DNA of 64,000 nt, taken from NCBI RefSeq assembly GCF_000377765.1, contig NZ_KB898668.1, positions 1 through 64,000 on the forward strand. The letters run 5' to 3'. This stretch comes from Gracilibacillus lacisalsi DSM 19029 (lineage in GTDB: Bacteria > Bacillota > Bacilli > Bacillales > Amphibacillaceae). Under the pieces are notes generated by a model. That model did not search any database, was not told the origin of the DNA, and worked only from the letters and a program-made list of their open reading frames with translations. Made by a program: the position numbers and the translations under genes. Below are positions 1-7,338 of this stretch, piece by piece. Each line of letters starts with the position of its first letter. Position 1 is the first letter of the stretch.

Positions 1-203
1 AATTTAAATTGAACAGGATACATCTCCTTCGTCTGCCTTCTTTTTAACCCATCCATTCCTTGGGACTTATATACTTTTACCCATTCAATGATTGATGTTT
101 CGCTAGCCATATTATATTTTTTTGCCAATGATCTATATCCTAGCTTTCCATATAAATACTCTGTGACGAGTTTAATTTTAAATTCTTCACTATATTTAGC
201 CAT
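1..203 (-). CDS. IS3/IS150-type transposase OrfA (InsJ-like helix-turn-helix), partial
   Basis: The first 67 codons are visible, starting MAKYSEEFKIKLVTEYL and running off the window. The pattern of a KYSEEFK start, a basic helix-turn-helix with YRSLAKKYN, then IIEWVKVYKSQGMDGLK, is that of the DNA-binding OrfA protein of IS150-like members of the IS3 family. OrfA is normally joined to the DDE integrase OrfB by programmed frameshifting. The ATG is preceded by GGGGGTG with five T between; this ribosome site lies inside the 3' arm of a hairpin. Whether the full element is intact cannot be seen. Confidence 0.75.
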   Translation of the reverse strand, partial: MAKYSEEFKIKLVTEYLYGKLGYRSLAKKYNMASETSIIEWVKVYKSQGMDGLKRRQTKEMYPVQFK

Positions 204-249
204 AAAAACACCCCCGAAAGTTATATTTTTCACTCTAACTTTCGGGGGT
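204..249 (-). promoter_or_regulatory. Hairpin at the IS end that covers the transposase ribosome binding site
   Basis: Positions 210-223 (ACCCCCGAAAGTTA) pair perfectly with 236-249 (TAACTTTCGGGGGT), leaving a 12-base loop. On the minus strand the 3' arm contains the GGGGGTG Shine-Dalgarno of OrfA and is followed by GTTTTT. Transcripts entering from recA would fold it, hiding the ribosome site and possibly ending transcription. Such anti-readthrough hairpins are known for several insertion sequences; the role here is inferred. Confidence 0.65.
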
Positions 250-277
250 CGGTACCTACAGACTACAGAGTTTTTCT

Positions 278-1309
278 TTATTCCTCTAGTAAACTTTCTT
301 GGAGCTCTTCTTCTTCGTTACCATCTTCTATATCATAGTGGGCTCGAATAGAGCGATAGATTTCCTCTGCTACAGCAGGATTTTCTTTTAAGAATTGTTT
401 AGCATTTTCACGCCCTTGGCCAAGTCTTTCATCGTTATAAGAGTACCAGGCACCACTTTTCATCACGATATCCAAGTCAGATCCTATATCTAGAATTTCC
501 CCTTCGCGAGATATACCTTCACCATACATAATGTCAACCTCAGCTTGTTTGAATGGCGGTGCTACTTTATTTTTCACGACTTTAATACGTGTTTTGTTAC
601 CAACCATATCATTTCCTACTTTTAACGTTTCTGCACGTCTTACTTCCAATCGAACGGAAGAATAGAACTTCAATGCTCTACCACCAGGAGTTGTTTCCGG
701 ATTACCGAACATCACACCGACTTTTTCACGGATTTGGTTGATAAATATAGCCGTTGTCTTGGATTTATTGATTGCACCTGATAATTTACGTAACGCTTGT
801 GACATCAAACGTGCTTGTAAACCGACGTGAGCATCACCCATTTCCCCTTCGATCTCCGCTTTTGGTACTAAGGCAGCTACAGAGTCAATAACAATAATAT
901 CAACGGCACCACTACGAACAAGTGCTTCAGCAATTTCCAATGCTTGTTCACCAGTATCAGGTTGAGATAACAACAACTCATCCACATTAACACCTAATTT
1001 TCTTGCATATACCGGGTCCAGCGCATGCTCCGCATCGATAAATGCAGCTTGTCCACCTGCTCGTTGTGCTTCAGCAATCGCATGAAGAGATACTGTTGTT
1101 TTACCAGATGATTCTGGTCCATATATTTCAACTACACGTCCACGTGGATAACCACCAACACCTAATGCAACGTCTACTGCAATGGAGCCACTTGAAACGG
1201 TTGCTACTTTTTGTTCTGCCTGTTCACCAAGCTTCATAATGGAGCCTTTACCGAACTGTTTTTCAATTTGTTTTAACGCCATATCTAAGGCTTGTTTTCT
1301 ATCACTCAC
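278..1309 (-). CDS. recA: Recombinase RecA
   Basis: This 343-aa protein forms ATP-dependent filaments on single-stranded DNA, catalyses strand exchange and triggers LexA self-cleavage in the SOS response. The Walker A motif GPESSGKT is at residues 64-71, and the family signature [14 protein letters not shown] is present. The C-terminus is acidic ([14 protein letters not shown]), as usual in bacilli. The start is GTG, seven bases after GGAGG; an overlapping upstream ATG is out of frame with this protein. It follows cinA as in B. subtilis, with a candidate LexA box and sigma-A promoter in the gap. An insertion sequence abuts its 3' end. Confidence 0.98.
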   Translation of the reverse strand: MSDRKQALDMALKQIEKQFGKGSIMKLGEQAEQKVATVSSGSIAVDVALGVGGYPRGRVVEIYGPESSGKTTVSLHAIAEAQRAGGQAAFIDAEHALDPVYARKLGVNVDELLLSQPDTGEQALEIAEALVRSGAVDIIVIDSVAALVPKAEIEGEMGDAHVGLQARLMSQALRKLSGAINKSKTTAIFINQIREKVGVMFGNPETTPGGRALKFYSSVRLEVRRAETLKVGNDMVGNKTRIKVVKNKVAPPFKQAEVDIMYGEGISREGEILDIGSDLDIVMKSGAWYSYNDERLGQGRENAKQFLKENPAVAEEIYRSIRAHYDIEDGNEEEELQESLLEE

Positions 1310-1338
1310 ATTAATTCCTCCTTCATATCACTATTACT

Positions 1339-1367
1339 ATCTTACAATCTTTTGGCTCGTTTCACAA
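1339..1367 (-). promoter_or_regulatory. Probable sigma-A promoter of recA
   Basis: On the minus strand TTGTGA (1362-1367) and TAAGAT (1339-1344) are separated by 17 bases. The predicted transcript would start about 25 bases upstream of the GTG start of recA. Four of six -35 bases and four of six -10 bases fit the sigma-A consensus, with ideal spacing. Confidence 0.55.
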
Positions 1368-1375
1368 GTAAAAAA

Positions 1376-1389
1376 CGAATAAATGTTCC
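1376..1389 (-). promoter_or_regulatory. Candidate LexA (DinR) SOS operator of recA
   Basis: The minus-strand sequence GGAACATTTATTCG matches 11 of 14 positions of the Bacillus SOS box CGAACRNRYGTTCG. It lies immediately upstream of the putative -35 hexamer of recA, a position from which LexA could repress. RecA is a known LexA target in Bacillus; the site itself is inferred from sequence. Confidence 0.55.
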
Positions 1390-1502
1390 CATTATTTTCA
1401 TAACAATAAAAACGATTATCGATAAAACGCCAGATGAAATGCATTTTTCCTTTCTTTAACCCTCTAGAAAAAATGCTTTTCTGTTTATGTTAATAAATAT
1501 TT

Positions 1503-2750
1503 TCATGGTTTAAGATGATAAAATAACAATTCAAATGCTTTTTTAACTGCTCGATTTCGAATTGCCTGACGGTCACCATTAAATTGAAATTTTTCCGTGT
1601 AGTGTTGATCACTTGCATCACATATAGAGATATAAACGGTGCCAACAGGCTGATTTTCCATTTCTTCAGGACCAGCAACTCCAGTGAAACTAATACCAAG
1701 TTTTGATTGATAGACTTTCTTTACTTGTAACGCCATAGCTTCGGCACATTGTTTACTAACGGTTCCATAAGCTGTAATAAGCTCATCACTCATATTTAAT
1801 GCCGAAATTTTGGAGAAAGGTTGGTATACAACAGCTGCACCATTAAATATTGCTGATGCTCCACCTTGGTCCACTACCTTAGAGGCAAACGCTCCTCCCG
1901 TCAAGCTTTCAGCACTAGCAATCGTCAACTGTTTTTGCTTCAACAATTCAAATACTTTCTTTTCGATACCAATATTGTCATAGCCATAAAGGTATTGTCC
2001 AACTTGTTCTTTTATCTTTAGTTCTATTTTATCAATCAGTTGTTCTGCTTCTTGATTATTTTCCGCCTTAGCAGTAAGTCGTAAAGCTACTTCTCCTTCA
2101 GATGCTAAAGGAGCAATTGTAGGATTAGTTTGACTCGATATTAAATCTCTAAGCTCATGTTCTAATTGTGATTCGCCAATCCCAATAAAGTGTAACATGC
2201 GAGATCTGATCACTGTATTTAAAGCTAATGTATCAGTTAGAAAGGGTAATACTCCTTCTGTCATAATTGCTTTCATTTCCCGTGGAACACCTGGCATAAA
2301 CACCCAAAGTGTTTGATTATAGTCTACGATGATTCCTGGTGCGATTCCGACAGAATTATACAACACCTTTGAACCCTTAAACACATGTGCTTGCTTACGA
2401 TTATTAGGTGTCATCATACGACTATTTTTGATAAAAAAAGCTTCCATTTTATTTAATGTATCTTGATCTTCTATGATTTCTAAACCTGATATATGTTGAA
2501 ATGCCTCTCTTGTCAGATCATCTTCTGTCGGACCTAGACCTCCTGTTATAAAAACAAGATCAGATCTTTTTCCAGCTTCACGAAAAACGTCGGCCAAGCG
2601 ATTAAAATTATCACCTACTGCTGAATGATAATAAACAGAAATTCCCTTATCCGCTAATTGTTCTGAGATCCAGGCTGCATTTGTATTAACAATTTGTCCT
2701 AACAATAGCTCTGTACCTACTGAAATAAGTTCTGCTTTTACTTCTGTCAT
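1503..2750 (-). CDS. cinA: CinA family protein (competence/damage-inducible; NMN deamidase-type C-terminal domain)
   Basis: The protein is 415 aa, the usual CinA length. The N-terminal half is a molybdopterin-binding-like domain (ELISVGTELLLGQIVNTN, FITGGLGPTEDDLTRE). The C-terminal half is a PncC-type domain with ASAESLTGG and GVAGPEEMENQPVGT, associated with nicotinamide mononucleotide deamidase or ADP-ribose pyrophosphatase activity. In bacilli cinA is transcribed with recA and induced in competence. Its ATG overlaps the pgsA stop by one base (TAATG), which implies translational coupling. About 190 bases holding the recA promoter separate it from recA. Confidence 0.93.
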   Translation of the reverse strand: MTEVKAELISVGTELLLGQIVNTNAAWISEQLADKGISVYYHSAVGDNFNRLADVFREAGKRSDLVFITGGLGPTEDDLTREAFQHISGLEIIEDQDTLNKMEAFFIKNSRMMTPNNRKQAHVFKGSKVLYNSVGIAPGIIVDYNQTLWVFMPGVPREMKAIMTEGVLPFLTDTLALNTVIRSRMLHFIGIGESQLEHELRDLISSQTNPTIAPLASEGEVALRLTAKAENNQEAEQLIDKIELKIKEQVGQYLYGYDNIGIEKKVFELLKQKQLTIASAESLTGGAFASKVVDQGGASAIFNGAAVVYQPFSKISALNMSDELITAYGTVSKQCAEAMALQVKKVYQSKLGISFTGVAGPEEMENQPVGTVYISICDASDQHYTEKFQFNGDRQAIRNRAVKKAFELLFYHLKP

Positions 2751-3328
2751 TATTTAGACTCTCCCATTACATGCCAATTTTTCACAAAGTATTCTACTCC
2801 TGAAACAATCGTAATGATTAAAGCAGCATATAACAAAATAGTATCGATTGGTAATCCAAGTGCAGAAAATGGTACATTATGGAGCAACAAGAAAATGATC
2901 GCAGCTATTTGCAGAACCGTTTTTAATTTGCCCAGTTGACCAGCAGCAAGAACAATTCCTTCGCCTGCAGCAACAAGTCGTAACCCTGTAACTGCAAATT
3001 CACGACTAATTATAATAATCACTACCCAAGCAGGTGCCATGTCCCAAGCAACTAATAATATAAATGCGGCGGAGACTAATAACTTATCTGCCATTGGATC
3101 AAGAAATTTCCCGAGGTTTGTCACTAACTGATATTTCCGAGCATAATATCCATCTAGCCAATCCGTTGCTGAGGCTACCGCAAAAATAATGACAGCAACT
3201 AAATGGGCAACAGGAATGGACTGATTAGCAACCTGCCATACTCCCCAATCAAATGGATAAGATAATAATAAAATAAAAAAAGGGATCAGCATAATGCGCG
3301 ATAAAGTTATTCGATTAGGTATATTCAT
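2750..3328 (-). CDS. pgsA: CDP-diacylglycerol--glycerol-3-phosphate 3-phosphatidyltransferase
   Basis: This 192-aa integral membrane enzyme makes phosphatidylglycerol phosphate from CDP-diacylglycerol, the first committed step to phosphatidylglycerol and cardiolipin. The CDP-alcohol phosphotransferase signature D-x2-DG-x2-AR-x8-G-x3-D-x3-D is complete from Asp56 to Asp81. Several hydrophobic helices surround it. The start has a GAAGGAG ribosome site. It is coupled to cinA downstream and separated from rodZ upstream by a repeat-containing gap, so it may have its own promoter. Confidence 0.96.
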   Translation of the reverse strand: MNIPNRITLSRIMLIPFFILLLSYPFDWGVWQVANQSIPVAHLVAVIIFAVASATDWLDGYYARKYQLVTNLGKFLDPMADKLLVSAAFILLVAWDMAPAWVVIIIISREFAVTGLRLVAAGEGIVLAAGQLGKLKTVLQIAAIIFLLLHNVPFSALGLPIDTILLYAALIITIVSGVEYFVKNWHVMGESK

Positions 3329-3400
3329 TACTTAACACTCCTTCATTTTTTAGAAAAACAATCTAAACCCGGCAGATTCAGCTCATCACTGATCGGAACA

Positions 3401-3656
3401 GGTAACAACTGCGAGCTAGTATTGAGCGGACATTTAGTGCGTTATTCGAAAATCACACTCGTTTTTGGATGTTAGCGGACATTTAATCCCTTATTCAAGT
3501 CTTTTCACCCAAAATTTGCGTTATTTTCGCTGAATAGCGGAATAGATGTCCGCAAACAGTCTAAAAACCTCACTTTTGTCACAAATAACGGAACAAATGT
3601 CCGCTCAGCCTAGAATTTGGTGATTCGCGTTACTTCTTATTTTATGATTTATGTAC
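3401..3656. repeat. Family B dispersed repeat, copy 1 (four GCGGACATTT-type arms)
   Basis: Most of the 391-base gap between pgsA and rodZ is this element. GCGGACATTT occurs directly at 3426-3435 and 3475-3484, and ATGTCCGC occurs inverted at 3546-3553 and 3597-3604, each with conserved neighbours (GCGTTATT, CCCTTATT, GAATAGCGGAATAG, AATAACGGAACAA). A second copy lies at 13157-13339 with the same order of arms and divergent spacers. The flanks (3401-3420, AACTGCGAGCTAGT; 3629-3656, GTTACTT...TTTATGTAC) resemble the ends of family A. No coding potential is credible. Confidence 0.8.
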
Positions 3657-3669
3657 ATTGTTTTATTTT

Positions 3670-3705
3670 CTGAAAACATAACCCTCTTTATCAATCAAAA
3701 GAGGG
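3670..3705 (-). terminator. Rho-independent terminator after rodZ/ymfM
   Basis: On the minus strand CCCTCTTTT and AAAGAGGG form a stem (3682-3705) followed by TTATGTTTTC. It lies 15 bases past the rodZ stop codon. Confidence 0.6.
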
Positions 3706-3719
3706 TCATGAAATAGTGT

Positions 3720-4616
3720 TTATTGTTTTTCAATCGTAATCCAAGCTCTTTGAATTTGGGATGCTTGTATCTCATCAGATAACTCAAGTTCTTCACCGTT
3801 CAATTCAATATTGATCGATTGTGGTTCTCCAAACCTTAAATATAACTCTTCAACATCTGAAACATCAAGTTCTAATGGGCTTTCATCAGTACTAAACGTT
3901 TTTTCATATAGACTGTTACCTGTTTCATCAGCGATTTCAAGCCAATTTCTATTTTCAGTAGTAATCACTAAATTGACATTCTCTTCAGTTGTTGTCAAGT
4001 TATAGTAAGACTCGTTATTTTCATAGTTATCCAAGGATATCTCTGTTTCCTGCTCTGGCTCTTCAGGCTCCTCTTCTTCTACTTGTTCTTCGTCTGAGGA
4101 TTCACTGTCTTCACTTTCCTCTTCTTCACTTGGAGATGTGTCTTGAGCTGGCGGTAATTGCACGGACTCTCCTGCCGTATTATCATCATTATCTGCCGGT
4201 GTCGGATCTCCTTCATCTCCGGCAAAAAAACCTTGTCTAAATAACCAAACCAATACGACAATACCAATGATCAATAATACCACAATTACACTCGGTAATA
4301 GCGAAAAAATCGCTGGTGTTTTAGTTGTTGGTTTATTTTTTTTACTGCTCTTCACTCGAGAAAGTGCTATACTTTCCTCTTTCTCAAAAGGTAAGTCGCT
4401 TTTGTACTCTTCCATTAATTCATCCGGGTTTAAGCCGAGTACTGTTGCATATTCCTTAATAAAAGCCCGTACATAAAAAGAACCAGGCATAACATTAAAT
4501 CGTTCCTGTTCTATCGCATCCAAATATCTTACTTGTATTTTGGTAAGATTTTGAACGTCATCTAGTGACATATTTTTACTTTCACGTTCTTCTTTTAGTC
4601 TTTCTCCGATTCCCAT
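3720..4616 (-). CDS. rodZ: RodZ-like cell-shape protein YmfM: N-terminal helix-turn-helix, one membrane segment, DUF4115 domain
   Basis: The 298-aa protein has a Cro/CI-like helix-turn-helix (MGIGERLKEERESKNMSLDD onward) at about 1-70, the RodZ hallmark. A basic stretch (KSSKKNKPTTK) precedes one hydrophobic helix at about 105-128. A long external linker rich in Glu, Ser and Asp follows, then a C-terminal DUF4115 beta domain with TTENRNWLEIADETG. RodZ links MreB filaments to the wall-synthesis machinery. The chosen ATG has GGATGGTG upstream; an earlier in-frame ATG lacks a ribosome site. It stands between ymfJ and pgsA as in B. subtilis, although the intervening B. subtilis gene ymfK is absent. 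Confidence 0.85.
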   Translation of the reverse strand: MGIGERLKEERESKNMSLDDVQNLTKIQVRYLDAIEQERFNVMPGSFYVRAFIKEYATVLGLNPDELMEEYKSDLPFEKEESIALSRVKSSKKNKPTTKTPAIFSLLPSVIVVLLIIGIVVLVWLFRQGFFAGDEGDPTPADNDDNTAGESVQLPPAQDTSPSEEEESEDSESSDEEQVEEEEPEEPEQETEISLDNYENNESYYNLTTTEENVNLVITTENRNWLEIADETGNSLYEKTFSTDESPLELDVSDVEELYLRFGEPQSINIELNGEELELSDEIQASQIQRAWITIEKQ

Positions 4617-4826
4617 CTTAACACCATCCATCAATCATTAATCTATATTAATCGAATTGTATATGATAACGTACTCTATAATAGTTGACGTTTATTTACT
4701 CTAATATGTTTCATTTTAAACAACATATCTTAATCATATCTTAAAATAAAACGATTGAAAAGTGATAATATACATGAAATCTTACAAATTAAAGAAATTT
4801 TAATAAAGAAAGACGTGACCATGAAG

Positions 4827-4866
4827 TTAAAAACCCTATAAAACATATAAATATGCTTTATAGGGT
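4827..4866 (-). terminator. Rho-independent terminator after ymfJ
   Basis: Arms 4833-4842 (ACCCTATAAA) and 4857-4866 (TTTATAGGGT) are perfectly complementary, and the minus-strand hairpin is followed by TTTTAA. It lies 11 bases beyond the ymfJ stop. Confidence 0.7.
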
Positions 4867-4877
4867 ATCATTCTACG

Positions 4878-5135
4878 TTATTTCGTACCTTCGTTTTGAA
4901 CAAGCTTTACCATAATATTTGCAATGGCATGTTGTTCTCTCTCATCTGCTGCATTCCACAAGTCACGTAACATTTTCTCTTGATCGTTTTTCGCTTGCAC
5001 TTCTGTTGATAAATAGTTACCAATATCATAGGCAAGCTCTGAAATTGCTTGATTACTTATACCATTATTTTCTGCATCATGCAATCGATCTCCTAAAAAA
5101 TCCTTCCATGACTCAAAATTGTCAATTACAGACAT
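4878..5135 (-). CDS. ymfJ: DUF3243 family protein YmfJ
   Basis: This 85-aa soluble, helical protein has the DUF3243 pattern SWKDFLGDRLHDAE, GNYLSTEV and LLWNAADE-like segments (here LRDLWNAADEREQHAIAN). The function is unknown; in B. subtilis the homologue sits in the same place. The start was placed at the ATG seven bases after AAAGGAGG; upstream in-frame ATGs overlap the ribosome site. A hairpin terminator follows. The 187 bases upstream contain no gene or clear signal. Confidence 0.85.
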   Translation of the reverse strand: MSVIDNFESWKDFLGDRLHDAENNGISNQAISELAYDIGNYLSTEVQAKNDQEKMLRDLWNAADEREQHAIANIMVKLVQNEGTK

Positions 5136-5322
5136 GTTCATTCCTCCTTTATCAGCATACATTAGTATCTTTCGATATTTTGATTAAAATATGCATACTA
5201 ACAATAGGAAGATAAAGTGAACTATCATCAATGGGTTTTGATTATAAACGAACTTATCACGCGGTTCTCCATATCTTAATGTATCGGTCATAGAGAAGTT
5301 TTAGCACGATGATAATCAATAA

Positions 5323-6042
5323 TCATCCCCATGCACCGTTAACTCGAATGAGTTCACCTTGTATATACTTAGATTGGTTACTGCACAGAAATTGTACAGC
5401 ATCTGCAACATCCTCTGGTTTGCCTGCTCTTTGTAAGGGAATGTCTTGAATCAACTCTTGTTTTTCTTCAGCGCTCAAAGCTTGATTCATTTTGGTATCA
5501 ATAAAACCAGGACTAACACCATTTACATAAACATTACTTGGCCCTAACTCTTTTGCTAAGGATTTGATAAAAGCATTCTGAGCGCCTTTCACGGTGGAAT
5601 AGGCTACTTCACAGCTCGCACCAATTTCCCCCCATATCGAAGAAATCAAGATTATCCGTCCAAATTTATTTTGTACCATAGCAGGAATTAATGCCTGTGT
5701 TATTTTCCAAGGAGATTTCACATGTAATTGGAGCATTTCATCCATATCATGTTCAGCCATATCTTGAAATAAGCCAAAATAAGCCTTTCCGCTCGTATAA
5801 ACTAGATGATTCATATCATGCGGTACTTGTTTGATAAATTGAGCTAAGCCTTCATTCGTGGCTAAATCTGATTGAACCACATCCAATATTTGATCTTTCG
5901 GTATTTGCTCCAGTAGTTGATCTATAGCTATTTTGTTCCGGTTATAATGCAAAAAAAGCGAATGGCCTTGATTTGCTAATTGGTTGGCAATCGCCATCCC
6001 AATTTCCCCACTTGCACCAGTAATGATCGTTCTCTTCTCCAT
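5323..6042 (-). CDS. ymfI: Short-chain dehydrogenase/reductase YmfI (FabG-like)
   Basis: This 239-aa NAD(P)-dependent oxidoreductase has the dinucleotide motif TGASGEIG at residues 8-15. Its catalytic residues are Ser134 or Ser135 (ILISSIWG), Tyr148 and Lys152 (YSTVK). The PG motif (NGVSPGFIDTKMN) and C-terminal GELIRVNGAWG resemble FabG 3-oxoacyl-ACP reductases. The substrate is not known. The ATG has AGAGGATAACA before it and starts nine bases after the ymfH stop, so it is probably cotranscribed with ymfF and ymfH. Confidence 0.88.
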   Translation of the reverse strand: MEKRTIITGASGEIGMAIANQLANQGHSLFLHYNRNKIAIDQLLEQIPKDQILDVVQSDLATNEGLAQFIKQVPHDMNHLVYTSGKAYFGLFQDMAEHDMDEMLQLHVKSPWKITQALIPAMVQNKFGRIILISSIWGEIGASCEVAYSTVKGAQNAFIKSLAKELGPSNVYVNGVSPGFIDTKMNQALSAEEKQELIQDIPLQRAGKPEDVADAVQFLCSNQSKYIQGELIRVNGAWG

Positions 6043-6051
6043 TGTTATCCT

Positions 6052-7338
6052 CTATTCATCTGCTTTGACAAAACAAGTAGAAAGTTGTTCTTCTTTAATC
6101 CAATCTCGAGTGAAATCCAGCATATCAGCATGTGTCAACTTTTCCAACCAATCGATACTGTCAAAGAAGTCAATTCCTAATAATTGATAATGCGTGTATT
6201 GATTAGCAATGAATTCCAATGAATTCATTGCACGTAATAGTTGGCCGATTTTTTTGCGTTTTATCCGCTCGAAACTTTGATGATCCATGGAAGTGGATTG
6301 GAGATTTAACAACTCTTGTTTTATCCTTTGTGCTAATTTTTCTGGATCTTTGGTATTTCCACCTATAATACTAAACCCGAAATTACGTTCTAAATGCGAC
6401 TCACTACTAAATGATTGATCAATTAGCCCTTCTTCATACAACCGTTCATATGCTACACCACTTTTAGAGAATAAGTGATCTAATACGATATCCATTAACC
6501 ATTCTTTTTCCATAAATTGTTTTGGATCTTCAGGAATAACATTTTCTTTTATTCCTACCAAGGCTTTCGGAACAGAAACTGGCATGGTGATCGTTAATTC
6601 TTTTTTCGCGACTTCCTTTGGTTCATCTGGAAATTTTCTGGTGATCGGTTGTGGTGCTTCAAAGTCTTTTTTAGCTTGGTTATCCTTAATAAAAGCCATT
6701 GTTTCTTCTGGATCGACATTTCCAGCAATACACAACACCATATTATTAGGATGATAAAAGGTGTGATAGCACGTATATAAATCGTCTTTTGTTATGTTGT
6801 GAATCGATTCCACTGTCCCAGCGATATCAATTTGCACGGGATGATGGTGATAGAGACTTTTAATCGTTCCGAAAAATGCTCGCCAATCTGGTTGATCATC
6901 ATACATACGTATTTCTTGCGCGATAATCCCTTTCTCTTTTTCAACAGATTGCTCAGAAAAATAAGGATCCTGGACAAAATCTACAAGTGTTTGTAAACTC
7001 TCTCGAACCTTTGATGTTGCCGAGAATAAATAAGCTGTTTTGGTAAAAGAAGTAAATGCATTTGCGGAGGCACCCAGTTTTGAAAAATCCTGAAATACAT
7101 CACGATCTTCTTTTTCAAATAATTTATGCTCTAAAAAATGAGCAATTCCATCAGGAACTGTCTGTAAATTCTGTTCATTTAAAGGAACAAAGCTTTGGTC
7201 AATCGAACCGTAATTAGTTGTAAAAATAGCAAACGTTTTTGCCATTTCTTGCTTCGGTAAAATAAAAACACGTAAACCATTTGAAAGTGTTTCTGCATAT
7301 ATATTTTCTTCAATTTGCTGATAATGTTTATGCTTCAC
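6052..7338 (-). CDS. ymfH: M16 family zinc peptidase YmfH (contains HXXEH)
   Basis: The 428-aa protein belongs to the pitrilysin/insulinase M16B family. It keeps the inverted zinc motif HFLEH at residues 67-71 and the downstream acidic ligand region (KGIIAQEIRMYDDQ). It overlaps its partner ymfF by 11 bases, and the two probably form a catalytic plus non-catalytic pair like other bacterial M16B heterodimers. The start is GTG with GGAGG upstream. The substrate is unknown; B. subtilis has the same gene pair in the same place. Confidence 0.9.
   Translation of the reverse strand: MKHKHYQQIEENIYAETLSNGLRVFILPKQEMAKTFAIFTTNYGSIDQSFVPLNEQNLQTVPDGIAHFLEHKLFEKEDRDVFQDFSKLGASANAFTSFTKTAYLFSATSKVRESLQTLVDFVQDPYFSEQSVEKEKGIIAQEIRMYDDQPDWRAFFGTIKSLYHHHPVQIDIAGTVESIHNITKDDLYTCYHTFYHPNNMVLCIAGNVDPEETMAFIKDNQAKKDFEAPQPITRKFPDEPKEVAKKELTITMPVSVPKALVGIKENVIPEDPKQFMEKEWLMDIVLDHLFSKSGVAYERLYEEGLIDQSFSSESHLERNFGFSIIGGNTKDPEKLAQRIKQELLNLQSTSMDHQSFERIKRKKIGQLLRAMNSLEFIANQYTHYQLLGIDFFDSIDWLEKLTHADMLDFTRDWIKEEQLSTCFVKADE

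Larger units (their letters stand above)
1..260 (-). mobile_element. Left end of an IS3-family (IS150-like) insertion sequence, cut by the window edge
   Basis: The element ends at about position 260 with the minus-strand sequence TGTAGGTACCGACCCCC, which has the TG...CA terminus typical of IS3-family elements. It carries the first codons of a helix-turn-helix transposase gene reading out of the window. The outer end lies only 17 bases from the recA stop codon. A 14-bp perfect inverted repeat lies just inside the terminus. The other end, the second transposase ORF and any target duplication are outside the window, so the family call rests on the OrfA start and the terminus. Confidence 0.75.

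Noticed and set aside
1490-1699. A 69-codon minus-strand frame within the end of cinA
   Set aside because: It overlaps the intact CinA C-terminal domain in another frame.
3425-3605. CRISPR-like array at the GCGGACATTT repeats
   Set aside because: Only four units, two of them inverted, with unequal spacers and no cas genes nearby.
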